Assembly (NCBI GenBank): GCA_003342815.1
Contig: PTEX01000206.1
Location: 496,001-560,000 of the forward strand
DNA: 64,000 bases
Origin: Eudromia elegans
Taxonomy: Eukaryota; Chordata; Aves; Tinamiformes; Tinamidae
Direction of reading: 5' to 3'
Each line of letters starts with the position of its first letter. Within the stretch, counting starts at the first letter, position 1. Positions 12,701-26,166 of this stretch are shown piece after piece. The position numbers were made by a program, and so were the translations under genes. The notes under the pieces were generated by a model. That model did no database searches, was not told where the DNA came from, and saw only the letters and a program-made list of their open reading frames with translations.

Positions 12701-15700
12701 CCTGACCTCTATTCTCCTTCATTATTTGCATGTATGAAGAGGTTATAATTATGTTTTGCAATTCTTTCATAGCAGACCCATTGTAGTACCACAGTTTCAC
12801 CTACTTCACCTGAAGAATTGTTTTTAAATTCCTGATGAAAAAACACCTGGATCATGAACCAGAACCTGGCTCTTCATGCACTGTAGGCAATTGCATTATT
12901 GCCAAATAGGCATCTCTGATTAAAAGGCAATTTATTTAGAAGAAAAAGAAAGAAGGCTGGTGTGTTAATGCAAAGTCATACTAAGATACTAGGCTACCAC
13001 ATTGATACAGGAGAGAAGCTTGTTCACTTGCAAACTGTTTATTTTGCACAGTTTGTGATCTTGTCTCTCACTTGCCTGCCAGCTCCATGTGTTAAAACAT
13101 TTCATGATTTCTCTGCTGCTGTTTCTGAGGATTGGATGTGTCCTAGATTGACATGGGCGAGTAGGCTGTGATTAGAGATGCTCCCAGGCGATTAAATAGT
13201 AGTGCCCTACATGCAGTCAGCAATGTTTATAGAAGCCAGGACAGTATGTAGAAGATTATCACTCACTAGATGACGGGTTTAGGATTTTCTGACCCTTCAA
13301 AGAGAAAGCCTGGTGAGCAGCAGCTGTTTCAGATCTAATGTAGAAGCAAGCACCGATAAAAGCACAAGCAATGGGTTTACTGAGACATTCCCATAGACAT
13401 TCTAGCACGAGCCACGTTATCTTTCAAATCACGGTGTCACACACAGTCACATAGCACCTGATGATAGCTGCTTACTGTGTGTATCTGATGTATTTTTAGA
13501 CAATTTGGCAACCATACACTTCAATCCCGTCCCTCTTCCTCTTTCAGTGTGACAGGGATGGGTCAAAGGGCCGCTCTGCTGCCTCGACTCCACGGATGGT
13601 TCCCACAGGCTGTGAAGCTCCCCAGCCACCAGCTCCATAAAAGTGTGAGGCAAAGATGCATTTTCGAGCCATTGTGACACTGTTTCAAGCAGTGATTGCA
13701 GGGCTGAGGCTTTGCAGAAGTCCCTATCTGATTTTGGACTAACAGATGTATTTATTTTTTCTCCAGAATGTGAACTAAAGCCAGTTAGGGCATGTCTGTA
13801 TCCCAGAGCAGATTACAACTCAGTATTGCCCAAGCTGACATGTCCAACAAACACAGAGCTTTTTTGGACAGCCACTTCAGAGCCCAAAGCAGCACAGCTA
13901 TGTTAGCTGAGTGGATAGACCCAGGTTCTCAGCAGGCCTCAATGCCAACATGGTGTAACTGTGTCACTTCTAATCCTAGAAGAGAGTTTTGTTCAGCTAA
14001 GCTATTATTGCACTGCTTCATATTACACAATGCCTAGATATCCTTAGGACATTTTGAAAAAGGCAATATCTAAGCACTATTTTTGTAATGTTGCATTATG
14101 TGAGGCTTTGTATATGTGTATGGCAAGAGGCAACCGTTGTTCTTTTAGGCTCACACTGAAAAAGAGAAAAAATACAAGCACCTAGAGCAGACAGAAGGAT
14201 ATTGAATACATATTTTTCTTAAGGGGTGAGTTTTAATGAGTCTCCTAATATAATTCAGGATTCAAAGATATGGAAAAATTGCTGTCTCCTGAGACAGCAG
14301 CCTCCTTCTAGCAGTGAAGCCCAGCCCACCACAAGGAAGGAGATCTTGAGGGACTTGGTGCTAAGAGGTCCCATGGATCAGGGTATGACGCAGATAGAAG
14401 CCTTTCTCTGCCTGCAGTGCTCCCACAGAATAGTTTCACAGACAGTGCTCTGGGACACAGGACAGGATGTCGAGGCTGATGGTTTCACAATGGGCAGAGC
14501 TAGACTCGATTTTCTGGACACTGCTCTCCTCCCTAGCCCATAACCAGCTAAAAGTCAGGTCCAAAGGACCTGCTCACTCCAGAAAACAGAGCACCAGCAA
14601 TCTTCTACCACCTCCTCAGCAGCGTGAGAGGACTTCAGCTGCACAGTTCATCAGTGTAAGTCCAACTTCTAGCCCTTGCATACCCCAGGCCTGGCCTACC
14701 CTAAGAAGGATGCTTAGCTGATCATGTCCTACATACACAAAGACAAATACAGACCTAGGCATTCATGGGGCCTTCAGTCTCACAGTTCTCCTCAGCCTGC
14801 CTCCTCCATTGCACCTGGAGGAGCCCAGGACCATGGAAGTGGACTGCCCTTTCCCAAACAAAAGCGGAAGAATAGCCAGGAACCCTTTTTAGGCCAAACT
14901 GTGTGTCTGCCGATTATTTTCTGTAGCTAATCCAAGCTCAGGGAATAACTTCTTCACCCTTCTGCTAACTGCTTTTTGGACAAGCTGCTGTGGGCTTGAT
15001 ACCAGAGGAACATGAGACTATTTAATGGGACAATATACCTTGTGATGCTATGATATTTTTATTTGCAGTTTTGATGTTACATTTCTTCACACTTCATTAA
15101 TTGTGTTTTTTCAAAGAGAGTCTATAAATACTCTGACTGATTACATTATGCTCACATGGCAGTGTTAAAAAATATATTCCCTGAGTCAAATTCAGAACTG
15201 AAAGGCCTCTAAATATACTAAAAGTGTCTTTTGGTTGGGTTTAGGGCCGTTAGCAACCATAACCGGAGAAGGAAGATGGAAATAATAAAGCAAGAGTGAC
15301 ATTTTTCAGACAAAAGAGAAAAATGAGGCTTGAGTGAACAACTGTAAATAACATCTCCCTCAGAATGCGTCTCCTGGGGGAGACTTGAAAGGACAGCGTT
15401 TTGCAGATCAGCTTGAAAGAAGGTGATAAACATGATTTCCTCCTACTCTCTCTAGCAGTGCATCAGAATGTCTTAAATACTTTTTTACTAGTAATGGAAA
15501 TCACAGTCAAATGACATTTTTAAACTGATGTTCTTTAAATGATTTTAGAGACACAAACACTCAGTGAATGATAAAACCTACAGTAATCCCAGAATGAATA
15601 AACTGCCCCTGCTGTGACGTCTTAAATATCATCTTCTGCTCTCCGCATTCCTCTGCATTCCCTGCCTCTGGAGAATAACTCCTCACTTTGCCAAGGATAT

Positions 15701-17712
15701 GGGGGTAGGCATATACAAAATTAGGGCCTAATCATGAAAACTCTGATGTATGTGAGTAATCAACATGAGTAATCCCATCCTTTAATTGAAATTCAGCTGG
15801 CTTCCACACTCCAGCACGGGAAGGCCATTCTCCCTCTGTGAGGAGAGTTAGGGGAGCGGCCACTTGACAGGTCACCTTTCCTCTTCCTTTGAATTTCAGT
15901 TTAGGGACTTATCCTGAGGAATAGATTGAATGGGAATAGGATGGAGGAATTTTGTATGGAAATAATGAGGAAATGTTAGAGGAAATGTTCTTTGTTGCTT
16001 GTTTTACTTGTTCTTCCTACTTTGTAGAGGGTCCCTAAAGATCAGAATATGCAACTACATGGCGCTACTGCCATAACCAAAGCAGATACACAGAGAGCCG
16101 TATTCAGGCCTTGTATGAAGTGCCAGTTTTAAGTTCACAACCACTGCAAGTGCCTGCGGGACAAGAAAATGAAAAATGGCACAGACTCCTGCTTTTCAAG
16201 TCTGCGAACTTGCCCCAGAGAGTCAACAGAGAGGTTGCCAAGGAAGTGATGTGTGCCGGGGTCTCCATAAGAGCAGAGCCTCGACACAAAATCCTGACTT
16301 TCCAAGTACCTCCAGGCTCATGGCACAACTGTCAGCGGGGTAAAGGGCTCTTGCCTCAGTCTCCTTCTGTCCCTGCAGACACTGCTGCTCTCTGAGAGGG
16401 AGAAAGAGGAGTGAGAGGGTCCGTGCCTGGGAGGATGCCAGCCGTGCTGGGTGCCGCAGACGAGCCAGCCTAGACCTGTTGAGTGAAGCTCTTTTTCCAT
16501 TTAGTATATAAACCTTGAAAAATCCCCAGGTAAACCCAAATGGCAGATCATTCACACTTGAAAATCCACTCCCGGCTCTCAGAGGATTTCCTAAGCACTG
16601 AGCAGCTCTCTAGGTTAAAGAAAGTGATGTGACTATGAAAGAGATATTTGTTTTTCAAAAAGAAAAATAACAAACAGGAAAAAAAAGATTTTCATAGTGA
16701 GGAATAATTAGTGTAATAATGACCTAGTTTGTCACACAACAGCTGGTGTCACAACACATACCATATTTGATAAAGTTATATGATAATAAAATAACATATT
16801 AATAATGTTTTATTGGACCCTGGGTCTTATATCTATCTCCTGCAATATATCTGGCTAGGTGACAAATGTCAACCCCATTTCATGAGAAGGAGAAGCCTTT
16901 TATCCTTCAGCATATTATGCTTTCAGCACTATAGACCTTTAGAAAAGTGTTTATTTTTTTGTGATTCTGAGACCAATATACCAAATACTACCCAAAATAA
17001 ATAATCCATATCAAGTGAGAAAAATATTTTCTTTTCAGTCAGTAGTTGCTTAATCTTTCTTTCTTCGATTCTTTGTGCTTTGATCAAAATGATACCCTCC
17101 AAGGCTTTCATTGCTAATAACCGAAATCCCACAAAATGGAAGTGGAAAGGGAAAAATGGAAAGAAATGGAAAGAAAAAAACCCATACAACTGGATCGTAT
17201 GTTAGATTGTTCCAACAGAAAGTAAGTACTTTCAAAAAAATATTTTCAAAAGCCATACCCTTGCCTGTAGTTCCTTAGAGAAACCAGTTATTTCCCCTAG
17301 GGTTCAAAAAAGCTTTATTAAAAGGTTCCTTAAGAACTCAGATGGAGCTAATTGCCTGAGGGGGATATGGTGCCAAGGAAAGCGCAGGCCTGTCGTAGAC
17401 AGCCACCACTCACTCCAGTCTGGTATTCCCAGTGTTTGGAGACCTAATGACACCAGATTCCCAGGAAATTCACCGACTGCACACTTGATCATGTAAGACA
17501 GTCAGTCTAATCTGTATTTAATGAATACTGCAGAAAGAATACTAAGAGCTTAACTGAAGGGAACAGGATATGAACAGAAATAGGTATGTCCTCTATGCAC
17601 ATCTTGTGACTAAGCTAATTACGTCAGTCTGAAAAAGTCACCACACTTCCATCCAGTTTCAAAATCTGGTATCTTCTTGTTCTCTCAGCTGAGAAAACGA
17701 AGCATACGGTCA
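9736..17712. other. Intergenic, no feature recognised
   Basis: About 8 kb downstream of CA2. Open frames are short (the longest are about 105-110 codons at 14226-14543 and 16223-16555) and lack family resemblance; several overlap on opposite strands. Contains a 16-base T run at 10138-10153. No CR1 end or RNA gene was seen. Confidence 0.6.
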
Positions 17713-17763
17713 GACTTGGATATCTTGAGGGTCTTTTCCAACCATAATGATTCTATGGTTATG
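17713..17763 (+). mobile_element. CR1 LINE fragment, extreme 3' end
   Basis: Reads as the CR1 3' terminus in sense orientation: cttggatatcttgagggtc, then ttttccaacc, then atgattctatgg. Only about 50 bases remain, the usual result of 5' truncation plus decay. Confidence 0.8.
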
Positions 17764-20700
17764 TAAGCAGAGGCTACAGAATAATTTAGGAAAGAAACAG
17801 AATTGGCTAAAGCTGATATTTCTACAGTGCAGTGCAGGCAGACAGACATTCACGGCCCTGTGAAGCCCTGGTGATATCAGTAGATCCTGACAGTGACATC
17901 TGTGAATCAGCAACCAGTCATGTGATGTTTGCACCCTTTCTAATTCCAATAACATTTTCTCCTAGTATTGGAAAAATAATTTCTCAAAGAGATGGTTGTC
18001 TTAGCTAGTTTTAAAACCTCTCTAGCACCTTTCTTCTAATTCAGGAAGGAAAATGCTTACTTACTTATTTAGTGCTGACTATATGTCAAGGCACCAGTAG
18101 GGCAGAAGAGTGTTCAAGAGACAGGTGATTGTTGTTCACAGTTCTCAGCTTCTCTCTCAATACCTTGGGTTTTCATCCCTCTGCCATTGAAATTTATGTG
18201 CAAAATTCATACAACAGATACCACTGCCGCTGTCCTCCTTGCACCTTTCTTTTGATATCATACAACAACCCTCATTTTCCCACTCCCACAGCCTCCTACC
18301 ACTCACCTCCATCTCCGTTAGTATCCCAGTTCTAGATGCACTCAATATAGATCCCATCTCTGCAACCCAGTGTTCATGTTTCCTATCTCAAAAAAATAGA
18401 ACGTGGGATCAGGTGGGACACAGTGGAGCAGCTGTCACACTGTGTACGACGGCACAAGAGCTTCTGCCAAAGCAATGTAGAAACAACCTACAGTAGAGTA
18501 GCTGGTGGAGGATGACTTACTCCTGTGTCATAGCTATGATTTCCCTGTATTTCCTGGTCTGTTCTGCTGCATTTTTCTGTTTTCCTGTCTAAATGAGTTT
18601 CTTTAGTGCTGTAGGCAGTCATACAGATGAAATAAAAGTATTTGGAATAGACGTTTATATTTTACGAAGGAGGAAATTAAAGCAAATACAGAAATAAAAG
18701 TGACCCAAAGTCACATGCTGCGTAGTCAAAAACAAACCCCTAGCCTTATACATTAACTACAAGGCTATTCTTGCTTCCCAGTGCTCAGAAATGAGTTACT
18801 GATTGCAAGAATAATCAAGACATGCCTGAGAGAACAAGAAATGCCTGGAAGAATGAGCAAGAGCTCTCGGACTTTCAAAGCAGCCCCGGGAATGTGGGCT
18901 AGCGCCAGACAGGAGCACAGCTCACGCAGCCTCCTCTTGAGCAGCCGGCGTCGCAGCACAGAGCTGCTCTCCCGCACGCTGCTCTAGATACCTCCAGGCC
19001 TGTGAAGACTGTGACTCAAGACTTCTGTACGCTCCTAAGGGTGAAAATATCCTCAACAGCATCAGCCATTGCGAGACATATGCAAGTGAAACCTGATGTA
19101 ACAAGCCCAGTCTGGATATGAGGAGCTGACTGTGCTCTATTTCTGCTATAAACCCTCATTTTGAAGGGAATGAAATTCAACAGTAATTAATCACTCCAGC
19201 ATGAGGCAAGAGCGCATTCTCCTTTTTCTTTTAGCAAATCTGAAATATGACACATTTTTTGTGTGAAACACTGGATACATTATTCCAGGTCCTCAAGATT
19301 ATTTCATTTTCCGTATTAATAAAAGTAGATTTAACAGCAAAACCTGGCACAGAGTGGGGGTTTTTAGCGATGGAATATCAGTAAGTAAAGAATCATGTGT
19401 CTATATTAGCAACTTTATATGAAATATAAATCCCTCTGAAAATAATGGAACAAAGAGTTAACTACAGGTGTTTCTGTCTGCAGTATCAGGGCCTATGCCT
19501 ACATTTTAAAGAGGATATCTTTCAGAGAGAGATCTGTGAGTATAACTATTCTCTGACTTGACTTAACCTTTTCCCTGACCACCTGGATCCAGAGATACCA
19601 TGTTGGATAAAAGGACTTTCTTCTGGTTAATAGATAAATGAGGAGTCCAAGTTATTATCAGGAATATCCTCATGTATTGAGTCGCAATCTTAACTTTTAT
19701 CATGAGCCCCAAAACCTCTGTCTGCTTCTATTCCCATGTCTTTATCAAAGCTTCTTTATTTAGTCCTTCTCCCTGCTATGAGCTGCGGGGAGAGGGGATT
19801 GTGAACAAATCCTAGGCCTTTTCCAAGGAATGTGAGCCGCAGAAGAAAATTCTACCAGAATTACCTCACAGAGGCCTATTTGTAGTACTCCTGAATGAGC
19901 ACTTTAAACCATGGTCAGGGAAAAATACACATTTCACCTGTCATCACATGCTAGCACCTTTGTGTCTGCTCTAGTTTCTGTTGGTCTTCTACCAACCCTG
20001 TTGGCATTTCTGGTGATATTTTTTAAGTGTTTCTTTTTCCATGCATGCACACTGCTCTTCTGTCAGTCCCACATTCAGCCCACCTAGTTAAAGCTTTCTA
20101 GAGTGAATCCTATACATATAGCATAAAAAAAATATATATACTGCTGCAACTGCAAACCTCTTTCTCAAGGGACTGATGAAAGAATATAGTATGCTATAAA
20201 GCAAAAATAAAAATCAGAAATCTTTAAGTGCATCTGTTGTGCAGTAAAAGCTTTTAAATTTTGAACATCAAGCAACAAGAAACCGACCAAAGGAAAAGAA
20301 ATGGCAAGAACTGCATTACTTTCTCTATAGAGCTAACAGGAATATATCTATGCTGAAGTTATTCTTTTTGGCCATGAAGATACAACATTATCAGAGCTCT
20401 GAAAAAGCTCTAGAGAACTTTCAACATCACATCAGTATTGGACAGCCCTGATCCTAGAAGTCAAGAAACAAACTACAAAGGACCTTATCATACTACCTGT
20501 TTTTAAGAGTTCCTATTTACTTCAATGGAAAATCTATTTTAAAAACAGATAGTATTATGTCACCCTATGTGTTGAGCTGATAACAAAATAGGTAATCTAT
20601 CATTAAAAAAACCCTACTTTGTCCATATCACTTGCCCTTGTCATTTAAATAAGGCTGGGGCTGTAGTAGCTGCTGTACTGGTACTTAGCAATGAGCAATA

Positions 20701-20775
20701 CAGCATTGTAGGCCTTATTGAAAATTAGCAATTTAAATGCAATCTAGGTTGGCTATCAACATTTTTTTTCCCCCT
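17764..20775. other. Intergenic, no feature recognised
   Basis: About 3 kb of AT-rich DNA. No gene or repeat family recognised. A minus-strand 3'UTR could lie at its right end if the candidate gene ending at 20776 is real; the nearest TTTATT (AATAAA on the minus strand) I noticed is about 1 kb further on, near 19756. Confidence 0.5.
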
Positions 20776-21021
20776 CTACAGTTCTTCAGGCTCTTCTTCA
20801 TCAGGCAGAATAATTTCCATAATCCTTTTTGACATTATTTCACATCTATGATGACAATTCCAGCGGTGGAACGAGGACTGAGATTCTCCTTCAAAAACCC
20901 TTAAAGTAAGTAGACCTGTGTCCTTACTCTGACTGAAAATGGAGATTAGGTCATCACTCATTTTCCTAAGAAGGTGAACATAAAATCGATTACCAACAAC
21001 ATAGCTTTTTCCTCCAGAATC
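20776..21021 (-). CDS. Candidate terminal exon of an unidentified gene
   Basis: Reading the minus strand, a frame stays open for 81 codons from a possible acceptor (tttgtatag, then GATTCTGG at 21021) to a TAG ending at 20776. The peptide starts DSGGKSYVVGNRF, looks beta-strand rich at first, has a WNCHHRCEIM segment and ends in an acidic LPDEEEPEEL tail. In-frame TAG lies immediately before the acceptor, so the border is needed. It joins in phase 0 with the open stretch at 25584-25706. I do not recognise the family. A start at the internal ATG (20961) would give 61 residues. Could be a pseudogene exon or chance. Confidence 0.35.
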   Translation of the reverse strand, partial: DSGGKSYVVGNRFYVHLLRKMSDDLISIFSQSKDTGLLTLRVFEGESQSSFHRWNCHHRCEIMSKRIMEIILPDEEEPEEL

Positions 21022-24000
21022 CTATACAAACTTCATGGCTGGAGAAGCTTTCCAGATTAGGTCTAATCTCCTCCTCTAGTACTATACTGAGTCAATGCTA
21101 ATTTTCAAGTTTTCATTTAAATGTAAAAAAGTTGTGGTGGGAGTAAATTACTCGCTGCAAAATTAAACATAATGAGGCATGAGAGAGCTTTTAAAAGGGC
21201 TTTGAATCATCTTAGTCATCTTCACACTTTCCCCACTGTTTGGCAAATGGTACAAGACATCTTTCGTTTTTAAAGGTCTGTTACAAGCTGCCTGATATTG
21301 CTCTATTGCTTGTGATTCAGCCTCATTTCTGCAGAGTGAGTTTTCTTTTTCTTTTTTTCAACCTACACACCAGGGAGGCTGTGAAACAACTTCCCTCTGT
21401 TTCTGAGTCTTGTAGTTGAATGGCAATTTTCAGAAATGTATCATGCGGAAACTATTAAAGTTTTCTAGTATGTTTTCGATAATTTACTTAATTTTTCTAA
21501 GGAAAAAGGAGATAAGCAATACAAGGTTGATCAGCCAATTCTGTATTTATCAGTCAAATGCAGCTGTGATGAGAATAACTCCAGTAGCTCAAGAAAACAT
21601 AACCTCTAGATTAAGACCTTGCCAGCAGACTCAGAGTATGTAACATAACTAAATTAATTCATGATTTTTTTTTTCTCTCCACAAAAACTCCGAAGTATAA
21701 ACAAGGACCTAGGGCCTAAACATGTGCTATTTTGATTAGTCCAGGCAATTAGGTGCTTACAGTTTTTTTTCAGAGGAAGAAAGAAAGAAAGAAAGAAAGC
21801 AAGCTTTTTCGATGCTTCATACAAACTAGATATTCTGGTTACAGCAGAAATGAGACATTTGGAGCCATTTTGGTCCAAGTATAACCAGAAGTATCACTTA
21901 ATGACTTCAGTAGGTTTATTTGGGTACATTTATTCAAGACAGAGTTATAAAAGTACTTACTAGTCAGATTAGGTTAATATTTCATGTTATTTTTTTGCCA
22001 GATTCACTGCCAGACATACAATATTTTATATGGGATACCTCAGAATGGGGACTGAAACAATAAATCGATGGATCATTGGAACAAAAAACTTCTACCAGCT
22101 ACAGAAGTGAGGTTGAACTATTGTTTTTTTAATGGCAGATATTAGATTCATGCTCAGAATGAGAGCTGCTGTTGAACTTTTCGAGAGAAAACTTACAGCA
22201 TCATGTCAGTTTGTGAAAATTAACCATTACTGGATACCTGCATTTCATGATATTGTCAATGGAACTTTTCCTCCTTGGACTTAGCACATAATACGAAGTT
22301 ATTCACGTCAATCCTGACTATAATACCTTGCCATATAATTTCAGCTTGAACAAACAGAAAGGAAATGAAATTACTGTAAGTCTTTCCACTGCAGCTCATC
22401 ACATTTGTTTTCAAATTTATGATATATTTGGCATTCTTATAAATATACTTCAGATATTTTGAAACCTTGTCATTTTTACTTCTTTACATGTTGCTTTTGG
22501 AGTCCCTCTACTCTAGTCTGGAGCTTTAATTAACCCTCTTCCTGACCTGCCTTATGTCTTTAGATATTCTCTCTACAAAGATTAATTTAAAATCCAACCA
22601 AATCAGCATCTCTTCCCTTGTTTTGAAATTCACAGCAATTATATTCTAAAGACAGCTATATCCTCTAGCCTAATGTAATCTGCCAGTAGGCAGATACTAT
22701 ACATCCATTATTTTTGAAAGACAGAAAAGGAAGAAACAGAAACTTATTTGTATTTTGGAAAACATTTTCCTGATTCTATGCTCAGTATGAGCTGTCTCTT
22801 GCCACCAACTCTCAAGTGGAGCAGAAACACAGTGACCAAGGACATCTAAGTATGGCTAGGCTATAGCTGCAGTATTTCCTCAGGTACAGCCATGGTGGCT
22901 CCTACCAGATTGCTGGGCAGCAGACACTTCGTGACAAGAGAGATTTTGCCATGTCTCTGCTAACAATTAATTTCCACAAGGCAAGGGAATACCCAGATAA
23001 CTGATTGCACACTTTGGGGGCCCTTGAGGACAGAAATGGGATGACCGAACCATGGGCATATCTGCTTAGGGATGTTTGTTGGGGAAAAGTTTGCAAGTAG
23101 CAGGTCTGCAAGTATTATCTATTAATGAGATGAATGTTAATATGAGATGGTGATCAGCCACGCAAAATCTCATGCAGAAACTGAGGTGGAAAATCCTGCC
23201 TCCGCAGGGGAACCGGAGTGCTCCTATTACAGTGAAATTACTTTAAGAATCAGGAACCACAAACTGTATGAATAAAAGCACAGCTGTTATATGAAAGTCT
23301 ACCAGTGCTGCACTCGGGTAGCAGCACACGGGTGCAAGACCGTTGCCTTTCAGTATATCTTATGAGCTGTCTGTTTCCTAAAAAATCAGTGCTAGCATAA
23401 AACCTCCTGCAAGACCAGAGAAAGCTTCTTCTCATCTCTTTGAGAACATTAAATATTTATAGAAATCTTCATTTATTTAGCTCTTCTTATTGTGCCACCC
23501 ACAGAGAACCACACAGAGGAGATCTGGGTTGACCTTGACTATTTAATGAGAAGTATAATGATGCTGTTGCAGCAAACTGGGCTGGCAAAACAAATGCTAG
23601 CAGCTACTGCACTAAGATCACTTATCTATCTTCTACAAAAGCAGCAGTGGCAAAAAAGGGAGTATTAGATGAAGGAAACATCTCACCATGTGGGATCAAC
23701 ATATGGTGGCACCATGCACCAGATGCCAAAAGAACTAATGCTGTTTGGTGCCCTATATTTCATCATCGTTCTCCCTATGGTGTAGGACTGCTCTGGAACA
23801 CCGAGAACTTGTGTGCTGCATGGCAGCTGATAGCTACAGATTTGGCAATAAAAGACTGGAGCAGCTTCCTTCTTTATCATTATTTAAAGCTGTGAAAAGT
23901 GAGTGCACAAAATAGAACCATTCTGAGATGCATCTTTTTGTCAGAAGTAAATGTTTATCTAAGGATCATAGCACTGAAGGGAAAAAAAAACCTTTTAAAA

Positions 24001-25583
24001 GGCTTTCTGAGTGCTCCATGTAGTGTCGGATATCTATTATGCTTGACAAAATAGACAAAACTGCATTATGTGCCTCATGACAAGAAGACAGGACTGTACT
24101 GTGTCCAGAGCTCTCATTCTGGGGACACTGTAAGAAAACTCAGCATAGCCATGGCCTCGTTTTTGGGTGGTTTTTTTTTTTATTGTATCAAGGACTAAAG
24201 CTTACAGTACACAAATAGACAGGAAGTGGGATAATTTGACTATTTTTTAGGTTACTTCTCTAGGAGAAATATTTGTCCCAATTCCGCATGTGTCTTTGCC
24301 TGACTAGAGCTGAATTTGGCTGCCTTTATTTCCCAAACAAACAGAAAGATGCCAAAATAGAGCAGTGTCCTATTTTATATTCAATGAAATACCTGTCAGA
24401 TCTTGAGGACCTTTAAGACATAGACCTAACTCTCTGTGAACAATGCCTAGCTGCCCTTTGTACTCTCACATAAAGCTGCCCTGTGTCATGTAGATGTGAT
24501 GGGAGAATTGCATATGAATGAAGGATGTGGAGGTGGGAAGGTCAATTGCTTTATGGCTCAGGTCAAAGAGGCAGGTTATAAAGGGGAATGGCTGGGTTAA
24601 AAAAAGTTCAGAAGCTGATGGTGGGGAAGTGGATCATTATCCCTTAGAGAAGTACATAGGTTTGAAGAGAATCGGCTAAGTAATATAATTAGTAATGAAG
24701 GTTTCAAAGGCATAAACAAAGCCTCAGTTTTCTGAAGAAGACTCAGTAAATTCAATTAAAAAAAAAAAAACAACCCTCCAAAGATTACCACTTTGATTCA
24801 GAAACACCTCTAATCCAGAGGTAGTCCACAGAGCAGACCCCAGAGGGGAATTCACTGTGCCTGCCTGGACCTCCCACACTGTGTGACAACTTCAAGGCTT
24901 AGTGTCATGAGGCTAAAATCACCAAACTCTCCCACACAACCCCTGGGAACCGAGACAAGCACAGTCTAAAATAAATCATGCTTTTCCTGCCCAGGAAGAG
25001 CAGATTTTTTGACTTCAAAGCGGAACAGTAAGCCAACCTATAGGCTATAACCCATAGGAAGCTGGCAGCCTTCCCGGCAAGATAAACCACAGAGAGCACC
25101 AGGTGCAGTCTAAGAGCATCCATCTGCCTAGGGCATGCACCTCTGCTCAAGGGTATTTCAGAGTTTCTCTCTGCTCCTGCCAAGGTATAGGAGCTACTTT
25201 AGGCTGGCACTGGCGAAGTCAGTATGATTATAGTCAAGGGTCTCCCATCCTGTTTGCTCCATTCAAATGGGGCTGGAGATAAAACCCTCCTTTTTTGTGG
25301 GTTATAAGCTCACATACACCCAAGCAGTAGAGAGGAGCAAAAATATGCATTAAACATTCTTCTTCCTTGCATAGCTCTGTAAGCCAAGCCACAGGGATCT
25401 TTCTGTGCTGTGAACAATTTCACAGCAGCAAATTTTTCAACAAGTTTAATGTGCCCAGAGACATTACTTCTTTCACAGTAGAATTTGGAAGAGGTTTCCA
25501 ATGAAAAAGAGATTTTTTTACAATGTTCTTAAATCATATTTTTACCCTGAAATCCACTTAGCACTCTGAATATATTCTCTCAC
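21022..25583. other. Possible intron of the minus-strand candidate; otherwise unassigned
   Basis: No exon here joins both neighbours convincingly. Holds a GAAA repeat (21776-21799). Open frames on both strands overlap at 23647-23895; the minus one runs into a GTGAGA donor-like site but has a stop right after the best acceptor, so I did not call it. Confidence 0.4.
21776..21799. repeat. (GAAA)n microsatellite
   Basis: About six uninterrupted GAAA units, read directly. Confidence 0.9.
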
Positions 25584-25706
25584 CACCGCGATCATGCCTT
25601 GCTGTACTATTTCCATATTATGTTCCAGGAAAAGATGTTGATTCATTTTCACTGTGTATATCTCCATGCACATTTTACATATCAAAACTACTCTAATCAT
25701 ATCTGT
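25584..25706 (-). CDS. Candidate internal exon of the same unidentified gene
   Basis: On the minus strand an acceptor-like ctactaagtgcag is followed by 41 open codons and a donor-like GTGGTGAGA. Length 123, phase 0 at both ends, matching the phase 0 start of the stretch at 21021. The peptide contains FLEHNMEIVQQGMIAV. An in-frame TAA lies just upstream of the acceptor. The CpGs in GATCGCGG stand out in CpG-poor DNA. Weak points: the acceptor has a poor pyrimidine tract, and a second donor (CAGGGTAAAA, at about 25545) is possible but would shift the frame into the next exon. No family recognised. Confidence 0.3.
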
Positions 25707-25963
25707 CTGCACTTAGTAGAATTTAGAAGTGCACTTATGAAACAAAATTAGAAAAATAATAATGTAAATTTAAATTTTACTTTCCCCCTGCTACCTGAAA
25801 AAAGAGGAAAAATTACAGTATAAAACAAGGTAAAATACATACAAAATTACTGTCCTAAACTGCATGAAGCAGTTCTTAAGGGGATTTGGTGAGACCTATT
25901 GTAATGCGACTGCCAGGAGCTAATGGTGCAAAAATACTGAAATTGATTTTCTTGGATTAAGAC

Positions 25964-26166
25964 CTCTCTTTGCAGTCTTGATGTATCCTAGTCTGAAATT
26001 TATTCATAGCATGGAGATAGTCTGCTGAATTAGATAATCTCTTATGAGCTTTTTGTATAACATTCGCTGGGAAAACTTCTCTCGTTGAATTCTTTTGGTT
26101 GCCAGTCCAACCACGGCAGAGATCCTCCGGGATTAAAACGTTATCGATAGCTGCACAGTGTATTAC
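25964..26166 (-). CDS. Possible further exon of the minus-strand candidate
   Basis: Minus strand: a pyrimidine-rich acceptor (ttccatgtggttatag) is followed by 67 open codons containing PEDLCRGWTG and SADYLHAMNKFQ, with six CpG in about 90 bases. The other two frames carry stops. The donor (GAGAGGTCTTA) is weak and leaves two bases, which does not fit a phase 0 start at 25706; an alternative acceptor (gattag, start 25692) would fit. Either an exon is missing, a site is misread, or this is chance or a decayed gene. Confidence 0.22.

Noticed and set aside
16104..16555. Several overlapping frames of 60-110 codons on both strands.
   Set aside because: GC-moderate patch with low stop frequency in several frames at once; no family resemblance or splice support.
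23647..23895. Overlapping open frames on both strands (82 and 65 codons), the minus one ending at a GTGAGA donor-like site.
   Set aside because: The best acceptor for the minus frame is followed by an in-frame stop, and no phase fits the neighbours.
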